Source: DSYF01 sp041181065
GTDB taxonomy: Bacteria > Verrucomicrobiota > Verrucomicrobiia > Limisphaerales > DSYF01
Assembly: GCA_041181065.1 (NCBI GenBank)
Contig: JBEGQI010000198.1
Coordinates: 1 to 26,651, forward strand
Direction: 5' to 3'
DNA length: 26,651 nt
This document shows positions 17,401 to 26,444 of the stretch, piece after piece (position 1 is the stretch's first letter; each line of letters begins with the position of its first letter). The translations under genes were made by a program, and so were the position numbers. The notes beneath the pieces were generated by a model. The model did no database searches and was not told the DNA's origin. It saw only the letters and a list, made by a program, of their open reading frames with translations.

Positions 17401-17682
17401 GTGGACATAACCTTCAGGCTGCTTGCCAAAAGGCTCGACCTTTTCTTCGGGCTTACGGCAACCCGTGAGTCCGAGACCCACGCCCGCGAGCGCAAAGGAC
17501 GCGGACATGATCTTCACGAAATGACGGCGGGTGACCGGGTCGGTCAACTCGCTGGCGCCAGCGGGGAACTCGCGGTGCAACCACTCGCGGAACTCTGGCG
17601 TATCGGAAACCTGGTCGAGGCTGCGCCAATAGGTGCGGCCAGTAGCCGGTTCAGGACAGGTAGGCGGAATGGTCTTGCTCAT
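14419..17682 (-). CDS. actB: Alternative complex III iron-sulfur subunit ActB
   Basis: A 1087-residue periplasmic subunit. An N-terminal twin-arginine segment (TRRHFVKIMSASF, R52-R53) leads into a hydrophobic stretch ending LTGC (C75). This looks like a Tat signal with a possible lipid-attachment cysteine. Residues ~80-730 resemble molybdopterin-oxidoreductase (MopB) domains, which in ACIII bind no molybdenum. From ~C773 on there is a ferredoxin-like part: CVGCSACVIAC, CQHCESAPCESVCP, RYCSNNCPYKVRRF, CTFCLQRIES and CAQACPAGAI, enough for the three [4Fe-4S] and one [3Fe-4S] clusters known from ACIII. The N-terminal ~45 residues before the RR motif are typical of ActB. It overlaps actA by ATGA. 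Confidence 0.94.
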   Translation of the reverse strand: MSKTIPPTCPEPATGRTYWRSLDQVSDTPEFREWLHREFPAGASELTDPVTRRHFVKIMSASFALAGVGLGLTGCRKPEEKVEPFGKQPEGYVHGVASYYATAMPTRRGAIPLVAKSHDGRPVKVEGNALHPDSNGGTDRFAQASLLNLYDPDRATKFVKGSSVTTAQAAQDFLAELSVKFTKNKGASLAFLVEPSNSPSRDRLAALVKGVMPSMGWFTHDPVDSGVHAAAASEFFGQAVTPTFRFDKADVIVSLDCDFLGSEEEVHNNIRRFSSGRRIEKPEDKLNRLYVAEGLMTLTGANADHRKRMPSSAVIKGASVIAATVGAGVGSAADLSGEDAKWFVECAKDLLANKGASLVVAGAGQPLAVHALAYAINAALGNIGKTIEFSAGASTGGTIQQLAKALDAGAVDTLVILGGNPGNTAPAELNWAAAQRKAKTVVRLSYFEQDETSAACDWQIPAAHYLESWGDARTTDGTLVPIQPLIAPLFGGMTEIEILARIAGSSVVGAYEIVRETFAGFVSGDVEGAWRKFLHDGFLAKSAAKTVSVSLKSSAVSAALSSAKATNGLEVVIRPDYSVDDGRFNNNGWMQELPDPITKFTWDNAVLVSRKTATDLGVANNDVVKITVNGRSVEGPIWVQPGQADGVLGVTLGYGRTKTGRVGTGTGFNAYTIRTSDSLHIATGAKVEKTGKTYPLSCTQEHWSMEGRAIIREANLEQFKEHPDFAKSMNLHEPPKPAGEQGVWPKPLYPNPLDAVKPSAHHQWGMSVDLNACVGCSACVIACQSENNIPIVGKDQVRRGREMQWLRLDRYYTTDKERFKPRAGAWYMPPRDEEQQYQSWIDEVQVVTQPMMCQHCESAPCESVCPVNATAHDNEGLNVMAYNRCVGTRYCSNNCPYKVRRFNFFDYNKRPIDQLYKGPFGKRKEDEWDLLKMAKNPEVTVRMRGVMEKCTFCLQRIESAKISAKVKAGAGTFDKIPTDSFTTACAQACPAGAIVFGNVADPNSKVSKLKAQSRDYSVLEFLLTKPRLTYLARVRNPNKAMPDYYEAPLSLQEYESKMGNPFESHGGGHEAGHEAAPAGHAAEKGAH

Positions 17683-18347
17683 CGGTGGCAGGTGGAACAG
17701 TTCTGGAGCGATTCAACTTTCAGATGCTCGACAAGCTTCTTTCCCTCGTCGGCTTGCTTCTGGGAGTTCACGATCGGATCGTCGCTCCACTTCCAGTTCA
17801 AATCAGTGACCTTGTCAACCGGCCGGATTTTCGCCGCCGGGTTACGATGGCAATCAAGGCAGAACGTCATGCTGAAAGATTGAGCATGCCCGACCTCATC
17901 CATCTTGTTGATCTGGCCATGACACTCGACGCACGAGATGCCGCGCGTGACGTGGACCGAGTGATTGAAATAAACGTAATCGGGGGTTTTGTGGATTTGC
18001 ACCCACGGAATGGATTTGTTGGCCGCCGCGCTCTCCCGAACGAGGGACAGCTTCGGATCGTCCTTCAGCACCTGATTGTGGCAGTTCATGCACGTCGAAC
18101 TCGCGGGAACGTTGGAGAACCAAGACTTCTCGACGGCGTTGTGGCAGTAACGGCAATCAAGGCCGAGCTGCGAGACGTGGATGTTGTGGGAGAAGCCGAC
18201 GGGCTGGATCGGCGTGTAACCGACGCGGGTGTATTTTGGCGTGGCATAATACCACGTGCCACCAATGACGGCCGTGCCGACCAGAATCGCGCCGCCGATG
18301 GCCATGAGCGGCAACTGATTGGTCCACTTGGGAAATATGGCTGACAT
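17679..18347 (-). CDS. actA: Alternative complex III pentaheme cytochrome c subunit ActA
   Basis: A 222-residue protein with an N-terminal membrane helix (residues ~13-32) and a periplasmic domain carrying five CxxCH motifs: C65-C68, C86-C89, C139-C142, C163-C166 and C217-C220, each followed by His. Additional histidines (FSHNIH, FNHSVH) are likely distal ligands. The last heme motif ends two residues before the C-terminus. This is the normal ActA arrangement; it takes electrons from the ActB clusters. The start at 18347 (MSAIFPKW) is chosen because it gives the usual short N-terminus and an AGAAG motif precedes it; an in-frame start at 18395 is possible. It is the first gene of the operon. 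Confidence 0.93.
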   Translation of the reverse strand: MSAIFPKWTNQLPLMAIGGAILVGTAVIGGTWYYATPKYTRVGYTPIQPVGFSHNIHVSQLGLDCRYCHNAVEKSWFSNVPASSTCMNCHNQVLKDDPKLSLVRESAAANKSIPWVQIHKTPDYVYFNHSVHVTRGISCVECHGQINKMDEVGHAQSFSMTFCLDCHRNPAAKIRPVDKVTDLNWKWSDDPIVNSQKQADEGKKLVEHLKVESLQNCSTCHR

Positions 18348-18770
18348 GTCGTTTCTTCTGGGCTTCCTGAAGGAGAGCTGAACGGCATCAACCATTCTTT
18401 ATTGCTCCCGCAAAATCAAGAAGCGGTGATTCTTAGGAAACAAGTATTGGCGTCAATAATTATCTGAATCAACGGATGCCGGTAGTAACCCGGTTGATGA
18501 GGCAGATTAGACGTCAGTCCAAGACGGAATTGGGAGAGTGACTGCGTTGATTATCCCACCTTGCCTCAGCATGGATATCAGATTTTTCGGCCTTCTCCGC
18601 CTCATTACAGCAGGTGTTTCCGCGGGAGCTAAAAACCAATCTCGTCCGCAACGCGATCTAGCCAGCGCGAAAAATTTGCGTTCGGCGACATCAAGCCGCA
18701 ACACACAGGTCCGTTATGCTGAATTGCCGCTTGCCTCATCGCGCCCCAAACTTAACCTGCGCATTGCACG
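18348..18770. promoter_or_regulatory. Divergent control region between the act operon and hemX-hemA-hemC
   Basis: A 423 bp gap that must hold promoters for both divergent units. For actA a weak candidate on the minus strand is TTGACG (18451-18456 on plus) with TAAGAA (18430-18435), but the 15-base spacer is short. For the plus strand no good pair was found; TATGCT near 18715 is an isolated -10-like box. No gene or structured RNA was recognised here. Confidence 0.35.
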
Positions 18771-19607
18771 ATGCAAATCGAACGCCAGTTCTTCCTGTTC
18801 GCCGTGCTCGCCTACGCGCTGAGCACGCTTTACTCCGTTTTTCTCTGGCGCAAAAACTTCCGCCGGGACGATTTCGTCAATTACCTCCTGCTCACGCTCG
18901 GCTTTGTCTTCCACACCCTCGCCATCTTCAAGCGCGGCCACGATCTCAAGCACTGCCCCGTTTACAACCTCTACGAAGCCTGCACCTTTTTCACCTGGTT
19001 CAGCGTGCTCGCCTATCTCGTCATCGGCCTGTGGCATCGGTTTCGTTTCCTCGGCGCATTCTTCGCGCCCGTGCTGCTGGCGGTCGGCGTGTTCGCACTG
19101 ATGCCGAGCCTCGACCCGCCGCACCAAGCACAACCGGAATTCAGCCGCGGCGCGCTCCAGAGCGTTCATGCGGCGCTCTCGCTGCTAGCTTACGCTGCGT
19201 TTGGACTTTGTTGCGCCGCCGCGCTGATGTTCCTCTCGCAGGAAAAAAATCTGAAGCAACATAAGGTAAACGCGCTGCTCTCGTTGCTGCCCCCGATCCA
19301 ACGCCTCGAAATCGCCGTCAGCCGCCTGATGATTGCCGGCCAAATCCTGTTGAGCATCGGCATCGCGACGGGCGGCGCTTACATCCATCTCAATCCCGGC
19401 CAGTTCGAACCCAAGGGCGACTTGAAGATCATCTGGTCGCTCGTGGTGTGGCTGATTTACGCCGCGCTGTTGACCGCGCATCGTCTGGGCAAGCTACGCG
19501 GACGCCGCTTCGCCTTGGCGGCCGTCGGCACCTTCGCTTTTGTAGCGCTGACATTCTGGGGCACCAACCTGTTGTCCCCCATCCACTCGCCCGCACCTAC
19601 CCGCTGA
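18771..19607 (+). CDS. hemX: HemX/CcsA-like cytochrome c assembly family membrane protein
   Basis: A 278-residue integral membrane protein with about eight helices, of the CcsA/CcmC/HemX superfamily. Visible family features are the GFVFHTLAIFKRG segment with its conserved His, the 'PVYNLYEACTFFTWF' block, the His in QSVHAALSLLAYAAF, and TGGAYIHL near the sixth helix. The Trp-rich WWD heme-handling motif of true CcsA (WGxxWxWD) is not seen; HLNPGQFEPKGDLKIIW is in its place. This fits HemX, a regulator or partner of HemA, and the gene order hemX-hemA-hemC agrees. A heme-export or assembly role for the cytochromes next door is possible. It ends four bases before hemA. Confidence 0.75.
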   Translation: MQIERQFFLFAVLAYALSTLYSVFLWRKNFRRDDFVNYLLLTLGFVFHTLAIFKRGHDLKHCPVYNLYEACTFFTWFSVLAYLVIGLWHRFRFLGAFFAPVLLAVGVFALMPSLDPPHQAQPEFSRGALQSVHAALSLLAYAAFGLCCAAALMFLSQEKNLKQHKVNALLSLLPPIQRLEIAVSRLMIAGQILLSIGIATGGAYIHLNPGQFEPKGDLKIIWSLVVWLIYAALLTAHRLGKLRGRRFALAAVGTFAFVALTFWGTNLLSPIHSPAPTR

Positions 19608-19611
19608 AGCC

Positions 19612-20637
19612 ATGCCAGTCGTCGTCATCGGACTCAGCCATCGCACGTCACCCGTTGAGGTGCGTGAGAAATTCGCATTCAAAGAGCCGGAGATCCCCAC
19701 CGCCGTCGCCGAACTCCGCCAGCGCGGCCTCGTGGACGAAGCGGTCATCGTCTCCACCTGCAACCGCGTCGAACTTTACGTCTCCACGCCGCTGGATGCG
19801 TCACGCGCCTTCACCGAGCTCCACCAATTCCTCGTCACGCACCACGCCTATCCGGATCCCGTCCACGATCACCTCTACAAATTCGCCGAGCCGGACAGCT
19901 TGCAGCACTTGTTCAAGGTCGCGAGCGGACTCGACTCCATGGTGCTGGGCGAAACGGAAATCCTCGGCCAACTCAAACAAGCCTACGACCTCGCGCTAAA
20001 ACACAAGCTGACCGGCGGCAAGTTGAACAAGGCGTTTCAAAAGGCCTTCAACGTCGCCAAACAGATCCGCACCGAGACGAACATCCAACGCGGCAGCATC
20101 AGCGTCGCGAGCGTTTCGGTGGAACTGGCGGAAAAGATTTTCGATTCACTGAAGGAACATCACGTCATGGTCATCGGCGCCGGCGACACCAGCGAGAAGA
20201 CCGCCCGCGCCCTGCTTTCCCGCGGCGCTAAGAGCATCACGGTCACCAATCGCACCGTCGAAAAGGCCGCGGCGCTGGCCCAAGAGCTTGGTGGACGCGC
20301 CATCAGCTTCGAGCAATGGGAGACGGAGTTCGCCCAGATCGACATCGCCATCAGCAGCACCTCCGCTCCGAACTACGTCATCACGCGGGCAAAGCTGGAG
20401 CAGCTGATGAAGTCACGCCGCCAGCGTCCCCTGCTCTTGATCGACATCGCCGTGCCGCGCGACATCGACCCCGAAGTGAACCAGATGGACAACGTCTATC
20501 TTTACAATGTGGACGATTTGCAGACGATTGCGGAAGATTATCAGCAGCAGCGGCGCAAAGAAGTTGCGCAATGCGAGGCCATCATCCGGCAAAAAGTGGA
20601 AAGCCTGATGCAGGAACGGCGGCAACATGTCTCTTGA
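19612..20637 (+). CDS. hemA: Glutamyl-tRNA reductase, short form
   Basis: A 341-residue cytoplasmic enzyme that reduces glutamyl-tRNA(Glu) with NADPH to glutamate-1-semialdehyde, the first step of C5-pathway tetrapyrrole synthesis. The N-terminus (VVVIGLSHRTSPVEVREK) and the catalytic C50 in STCNRVELY are intact. GLDSMVLGETEILGQLK is the family signature. An NADPH-binding fold begins at VMVIGAGDTSEKTA, and NRT follows. The protein stops just after the start of the long spinal helix (AIIRQKVESLMQERR), so the usual ~80-100 residue C-terminal dimerisation domain is missing. There is no sign of a frameshift, because hemC begins directly and overlaps by 11 bases. Confidence 0.92.
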   Translation: MPVVVIGLSHRTSPVEVREKFAFKEPEIPTAVAELRQRGLVDEAVIVSTCNRVELYVSTPLDASRAFTELHQFLVTHHAYPDPVHDHLYKFAEPDSLQHLFKVASGLDSMVLGETEILGQLKQAYDLALKHKLTGGKLNKAFQKAFNVAKQIRTETNIQRGSISVASVSVELAEKIFDSLKEHHVMVIGAGDTSEKTARALLSRGAKSITVTNRTVEKAAALAQELGGRAISFEQWETEFAQIDIAISSTSAPNYVITRAKLEQLMKSRRQRPLLLIDIAVPRDIDPEVNQMDNVYLYNVDDLQTIAEDYQQQRRKEVAQCEAIIRQKVESLMQERRQHVS

Positions 20638-21613
20638 AGTTTGTATGGCAGAAAAACCCATCATCATCGGCACCCGCGGCAGCGCACTCGCGCTCGCGCA
20701 ATCCAACATGATCGCCGCCCAGTGCCGCGCCGCGTTCCCGCAACTCACGGTCGATCTCAAGATCATCAAGACCACCGGCGACAAGCTCCAGACTGCGAGC
20801 ATGGCGCAAGGCGATCTGCCGAAAGGTTTGTTCACCAAGGAACTCGAAGTCGCGCTCGCCAAAGGTGACGTGGATCTCTGCGTGCACAGCCTCAAAGATC
20901 TGCCCACGGAACTTCCGCCCGGCCTCAAGCTTGGCGCCGTCGGCAAACGCGTCGATGTGCGCGATGTGCTGATCTACCGCGATGCGGAACACTTCAAAGC
21001 TTCCGGCGCCCGCGGATTCGGGCCGCACGTTCAGGCGAAGGACCTGCCCAAAGGCGCCGTCGTCGCCACGAGCAGCACACGCCGTCGCGCGCAACTCCTC
21101 GTCAGCAACCCGGACCTGAAGACCGTTGAGATCCGCGGCAACGTCGCCACGCGCATGCAGAAGCTCGCCGCGCAACCCGAACTGGACGCCACCATCCTCG
21201 CCTTCGCCGGTCTCACCCGACTTGGTTATCAACTCACGCCCGACGGACGTATCCTCGGCAAGGACGTGCCCGCTGGACTCTACGCCACGTTGATGGATGT
21301 GGAATCGATGCTCCCGTGCGTCGGCCAGGCGGCCATCGGCATAGAGATCCGCGAGAACGACCCGCGCATCGACGCCATCTGCGCAAGCTTGAATCATCGC
21401 GAAACCTTCCAATGCGTCACCGCCGAACGCGCGTTCCTCGGAGGCATGGGCGGCGGATGTCAGGCGCCCGTCGCGGCGTTTGCGGAACCGGTGGGCGAAC
21501 AAATCCACATGCGCGCCGTTTCCTTCATGAACGGCTTCAAGCGCACCGAAGCGAAGTGTGCGATGAACGACGCCGCCAAACTCGGCGCCGAAATCGCCAC
21601 GAAGTTGAAGTAG
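20627..21613 (+). CDS. hemC: Hydroxymethylbilane synthase (porphobilinogen deaminase)
   Basis: A 328-residue cytoplasmic enzyme that joins four porphobilinogen molecules into hydroxymethylbilane. Signature parts are IIIGTRGSALALAQS at the N-terminus, KDLPTELPPGL with the substrate-binding region, ATSSTRRRAQL and EIRGNVATRM (arginines that bind the growing chain), and C278 in GGMGGGCQAPVAAFA, which holds the dipyrromethane cofactor. The start at 20627 overlaps hemA by 11 bases; an alternative ATG at 20645 (MAEKPIIIG) gives the more usual N-terminus. Downstream the unit ends in a 42 bp gap facing a convergent gene. Confidence 0.93.
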   Translation: MSLEVCMAEKPIIIGTRGSALALAQSNMIAAQCRAAFPQLTVDLKIIKTTGDKLQTASMAQGDLPKGLFTKELEVALAKGDVDLCVHSLKDLPTELPPGLKLGAVGKRVDVRDVLIYRDAEHFKASGARGFGPHVQAKDLPKGAVVATSSTRRRAQLLVSNPDLKTVEIRGNVATRMQKLAAQPELDATILAFAGLTRLGYQLTPDGRILGKDVPAGLYATLMDVESMLPCVGQAAIGIEIRENDPRIDAICASLNHRETFQCVTAERAFLGGMGGGCQAPVAAFAEPVGEQIHMRAVSFMNGFKRTEAKCAMNDAAKLGAEIATKLK

Positions 21614-21655
21614 GCTACTCTCTCGTCTGGCCATCGGAACAACGCATCTTCCGAC

Positions 21656-23224
21656 TCACGGCGCAGGCCAGTGGGCGCGGTAATATCGATTGGGGAAGCT
21701 CGCCGCATTCGTGTCCTGCAGCACCCACAAACCGTTCGTCCCGGTGTAGCCTGTGGCAATACTCGTCCAGTTCACCAAGTTCGTCGTTGCCTCGACGGCG
21801 AATTGCGTCAGTGGCGAGGAACTCAGTTGCAAAGCAAAGTTCTGGTTCGTCGGCCCGAGAGCGACCAACACCGGCGTGGGCGGCACCAGCGTCACGGCCG
21901 CCGTATAATAATCCAGGTTGGAAGTGCCATTCGGGTTGTCGCCCGTGGAATTGGAATCATCAGACCAGCACGGACGGAAAATCCCGTTGTAGAAATCGAG
22001 TCCGATGTAATCGCCAAGCTCATTGCCACCGCCGAAGTTCACAGCAAAGGTTGAACCTGCACTGATCTTCACCTCTGGCAGGAAGCTTTGCCCGCCATTC
22101 AGGCTGACTGTGCCCCAAAGTTCCACGCGGCTGTTCGTGCTACTGTTGCGGCAATCATACCAGACCACGGCGATGTTCCCTGAAGTGGGGTCGAGCGCGA
22201 TCTTTGGGAAGAACTGACTGTTTGCGCCAGCATCAGTGTTCACCCGCACTGGCGCACTCCACGAGGTGCCATTGTTGTCCGAGTAACGCGCAAAGATGTT
22301 CAAGTCATTGGAATTGGTCGTCGGCGCATCGGTGTAAACGAGATGCAAACGCCCGCGATGGATCCCCGGCGAAATGTCAAAGGCCAAACCCAGCTCCGCG
22401 TCCACGGAACGGTTCGGCTGAGCCGGGATATATCTGAATCCGCCCACTTGCGTGACCACGGAGCCAGCAGCCGCCGTGAAACTACCCCCGGGATTGCCGC
22501 TGGCATTCACCGCCAGATAGATCGTCGCCGGGCCAGGGGTGTCCGACGGGGTTTGATACGCAACCACCACCTGCCCGGTTGGTCCGATGGCCACATCCCC
22601 AAAGTTGCCGCCCGTCGAACTGGGCAACGTCAGCGTGGGACCAAAGGAGCCGATCGCATTGAATCCGGAGACGGGAGCGCCGCGAGCAATCACCGACGTG
22701 CCTGATTGGAACGTCACCCACACCGCTTGTAATCCGGCATTCGTTCCCGGCCCCGCCTTGATGGTGGGCTGGTCGAGCGAACCGCTGAAAGTAGCGACAG
22801 CGGTGCTGAACGTCTGCCCGGCATTCGTGCTGGCGCGGACAAGTATGCCCGAGAAAGCGGAATTAAAAGACGCCCCGAACAGATTCCCGAAGCTGTCGAA
22901 CGTGCTCGTCGGGTCGCCCCCCAACGCCGGCCAGCCATCGCTGCCCGTGTAACGCGCCGTCCACGTCAACCCGCCATTCGTGCTGTATGCCGCCGAATTG
23001 TCGGACCCATTCAAATCGTTCGCCCACGCAAAGAGCCGCTTGGGATTCGTCGGGTCGATCGAGATGGACTGCTCGGCCTGATAACCAGTCTGACGATTGA
23101 TATTCACGTTCGGGCCGACAGAAAGTGTCTGCGCGGAGCTGGACCACGGATTGATGGCGAGGAGACCCAGCACCCAACAAATACGCCGGCCACCGTGTTT
23201 GGAGAAAAAACGGGCGAAATGCAT
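21656..23224 (-). CDS. Secreted BNR/sialidase-like beta-propeller protein
   Basis: A 522-residue protein with a signal peptide (basic start, hydrophobic WVLGLLAINPW, cleavage near SSA-Q). The body has repeated Asp-box-like motifs of the form S-x-N-G-G-x-T-W (YSTNGGLTW, ASTNAGQTF, YSDNNGTSW, SLNGGQSF), the mark of sialidase/BNR-type six-bladed propellers. No catalytic Arg triad of true sialidases can be assigned with confidence, so enzyme activity is unproven. Residues ~465-522 (FAVEATTNLVNW ... NRYYRAHW) form the C-terminal module seen at the end of many secreted proteins in Pedosphaera-like bacteria, possibly for surface sorting. The ATG at 23224 is preferred to a GTG nine bases upstream; no clear Shine-Dalgarno is present. 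Monocistronic. Confidence 0.8.
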   Translation of the reverse strand: MHFARFFSKHGGRRICWVLGLLAINPWSSSAQTLSVGPNVNINRQTGYQAEQSISIDPTNPKRLFAWANDLNGSDNSAAYSTNGGLTWTARYTGSDGWPALGGDPTSTFDSFGNLFGASFNSAFSGILVRASTNAGQTFSTAVATFSGSLDQPTIKAGPGTNAGLQAVWVTFQSGTSVIARGAPVSGFNAIGSFGPTLTLPSSTGGNFGDVAIGPTGQVVVAYQTPSDTPGPATIYLAVNASGNPGGSFTAAAGSVVTQVGGFRYIPAQPNRSVDAELGLAFDISPGIHRGRLHLVYTDAPTTNSNDLNIFARYSDNNGTSWSAPVRVNTDAGANSQFFPKIALDPTSGNIAVVWYDCRNSSTNSRVELWGTVSLNGGQSFLPEVKISAGSTFAVNFGGGNELGDYIGLDFYNGIFRPCWSDDSNSTGDNPNGTSNLDYYTAAVTLVPPTPVLVALGPTNQNFALQLSSSPLTQFAVEATTNLVNWTSIATGYTGTNGLWVLQDTNAASFPNRYYRAHWPAP

Positions 23225-23522
23225 CGGAGCCACTTTAAGATTTCACGCAAACTGCGCCATCCGATTTGTTGCGGACACGCTCCCGGATGCACTGGACACG
23301 CAACCGATGAACGAAACTGGAATCAGCAAGTAGTGACCATGCCTACCGAACATCACCAGATCGCCCCCCTTGCCCTCTTCCTTTTCTGCCGCGAGCTATT
23401 TACAAACATTTTTCACCATGCGTTGCTGCATCTCGCCGGCGACATCAAATTTCCGCCTCAATCTCGCAAACCGCACGGCGCGCCTTGCCCAACTGCCTGC
23501 TTTTGGTGAAACTCCCCGTCCG
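23225..23522. other. Divergent intergenic region before ilvD
   Basis: About 300 bases between the propeller gene and ilvD. Promoters for both are expected, but I see no convincing promoter pair, leader peptide rich in Leu/Ile/Val, or attenuator hairpin. Confidence 0.3.
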
Positions 23523-25271
<1,749 letters not shown>

Positions 25272-25298
25272 TCCCGACAAGTAAACGAAAGGCCAACC

Positions 25299-26243
25299 AT
25301 GTTAATTTCCACAGGCAAGCGTTTTGTCCAAGCACCGTTCGAATCGGAAGCCGAACTGGAAAATGTCGTGGTGCAGAATTACGAATACATTTTCGGCCCT
25401 TCGTCCATTTATCTGCCCAAGGGGAAAATTTCCACACCAGACGGGGCAGCAACGATTCCAGATGGATTTGCGTTCGATGTCGCAAACAAACAGTGGTTCA
25501 TCGTCGAAGCTGAACTCGCGAAGCACAATGTTTGGAGTCACATAGCCCCTCAAGTTGCAAAGCAAATCACGGCTGCATTGAAGCCTGAGTCCAAACGCTA
25601 TTTGATCGAGCGCATTATTGCTCTGGTCCGCGATGACGATTCAATCGGTCGGAAGTTTGAAGAGGAGGATATTGAGCCTATTGATATCCGAAAGGTGTTG
25701 GATGAAATCCTTTCGACACAGCCTTTGCTGGGCATGCCCATCGACGCCGTGTCCGCTGATTTGCGTGAGTGGGCTTCCACTTCGGTGAAACTGGAAACCA
25801 AGCTTTGGATCGTTCGCAAACATGTAGATTTAGCAGACCCCAAAAATATTATCTACGAGTTGCCGGAAGAATATCGGCCAGCTTTTGATAGCCACGAAGA
25901 GGAAGAAGCAGCCACAGGCGCAGGGATAAAATTCTATGACGTGACTCTTCAAGATTTAATAACCGCCGGGATTTTGAAAGCGGGGAGCAAACTGCTGATG
26001 AGTTACAAACGCAAACATGTCAGCAATGAGCGCAAGACCTACGAAGCGATAGTCCAAGACGATGGCACTTTGAAAGCCGATGGACAAAGTTTTAGCAGCC
26101 CGAGTTACGCTGCGATTTACTTCATCAACAAAGCGGGCAGTCCACGCCAGACCGTGAACGGATGGACTGCATGGAAAACTGAGGCGGACGAATTCTTGTC
26201 TGAGTTGCGCGACAAGTTTCTTGCGAAATCCGCGCCGAAGTAA
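25299..26243 (+). CDS. PD-(D/E)xK nuclease-like protein with C-terminal RAMA-like domain
   Basis: A 314-residue protein, probably cytoplasmic. The N-terminal ~110 residues resemble a restriction-endonuclease-like fold: a helix with E18-E21 (ELENVVVQNYEYIFG), then IPDGFAFD with D55, then the strand WFIVEAEL with E70 and E72, then a helix with Q85 (HIAPQVAKQI). The usual ExK is ExE here. A middle helical, acidic part follows (~110-215). The C-terminal ~90 residues (DLITAGILKAGSKLLMSYK ... SSPSYAAIYFINK ... NGWTAWK) match the RAMA pattern found with restriction and methylation systems. The start has an AAGG site six bases upstream. The gene is visibly AT-richer than ilvD before it, which hints at horizontal transfer. 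Function inferred only: DNA modification sensing or defence. Confidence 0.7.
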   Translation: MLISTGKRFVQAPFESEAELENVVVQNYEYIFGPSSIYLPKGKISTPDGAATIPDGFAFDVANKQWFIVEAELAKHNVWSHIAPQVAKQITAALKPESKRYLIERIIALVRDDDSIGRKFEEEDIEPIDIRKVLDEILSTQPLLGMPIDAVSADLREWASTSVKLETKLWIVRKHVDLADPKNIIYELPEEYRPAFDSHEEEEAATGAGIKFYDVTLQDLITAGILKAGSKLLMSYKRKHVSNERKTYEAIVQDDGTLKADGQSFSSPSYAAIYFINKAGSPRQTVNGWTAWKTEADEFLSELRDKFLAKSAPK

Positions 26244-26319
26244 TCTCACCGGTCTTCTATCCATCAACCCAAGGTTGCGCGGCCCGCACTACCCTGGGTC
26301 AACGCCCCAAATATTTCAT

Positions 26320-26337
26320 CAACCCTGAAGGGGTTGG
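26320..26337. repeat. Short hairpin CAACCC-GGGTTG, probable dispersed-repeat part
   Basis: ATCAACCCTGAAGGGGTTGGT forms a small self-complementary hairpin. Sequences of this form recur between genes in related bacteria by my recollection; only one copy is seen here. Confidence 0.35.
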
Positions 26338-26377
26338 TGCTGGCGCACGGCCAGCATTCCGCCGCCAAATCTTCCAC

Positions 26378-26444
26378 CGCGAACCACGCGAAATACGCGA
26401 ACAACCATGCCGAAAATCCTTTCGCGTCTTTGGCGTATCTCGCG
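26378..26444. repeat. 24 bp imperfect inverted repeat (REP-like hairpin)
   Basis: Left arm 26378-26401 and right arm 26421-26444 pair at 19 of 24 positions around a 19-base loop. The ends (CGCGA / TCGCG) and the loop-proximal parts (ACGCGAA / TTCGCGT) pair without mismatch. It lies in a gene-free region and looks like a mobile intergenic repeat (REP/BIME-like); no second copy is in the window. Confidence 0.55.

Noticed and set aside
14419..17682. Molybdopterin oxidoreductase function for the large Fe-S protein
   Set aside because: Operon context and the Fe-S domain arrangement identify ActB, whose MopB-like domains bind no molybdenum cofactor.
18507..18704. 65-codon minus-strand ORF in the act/hem intergenic region
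   Set aside because: No ribosome binding site, no recognisable domain, and located in the expected promoter region.
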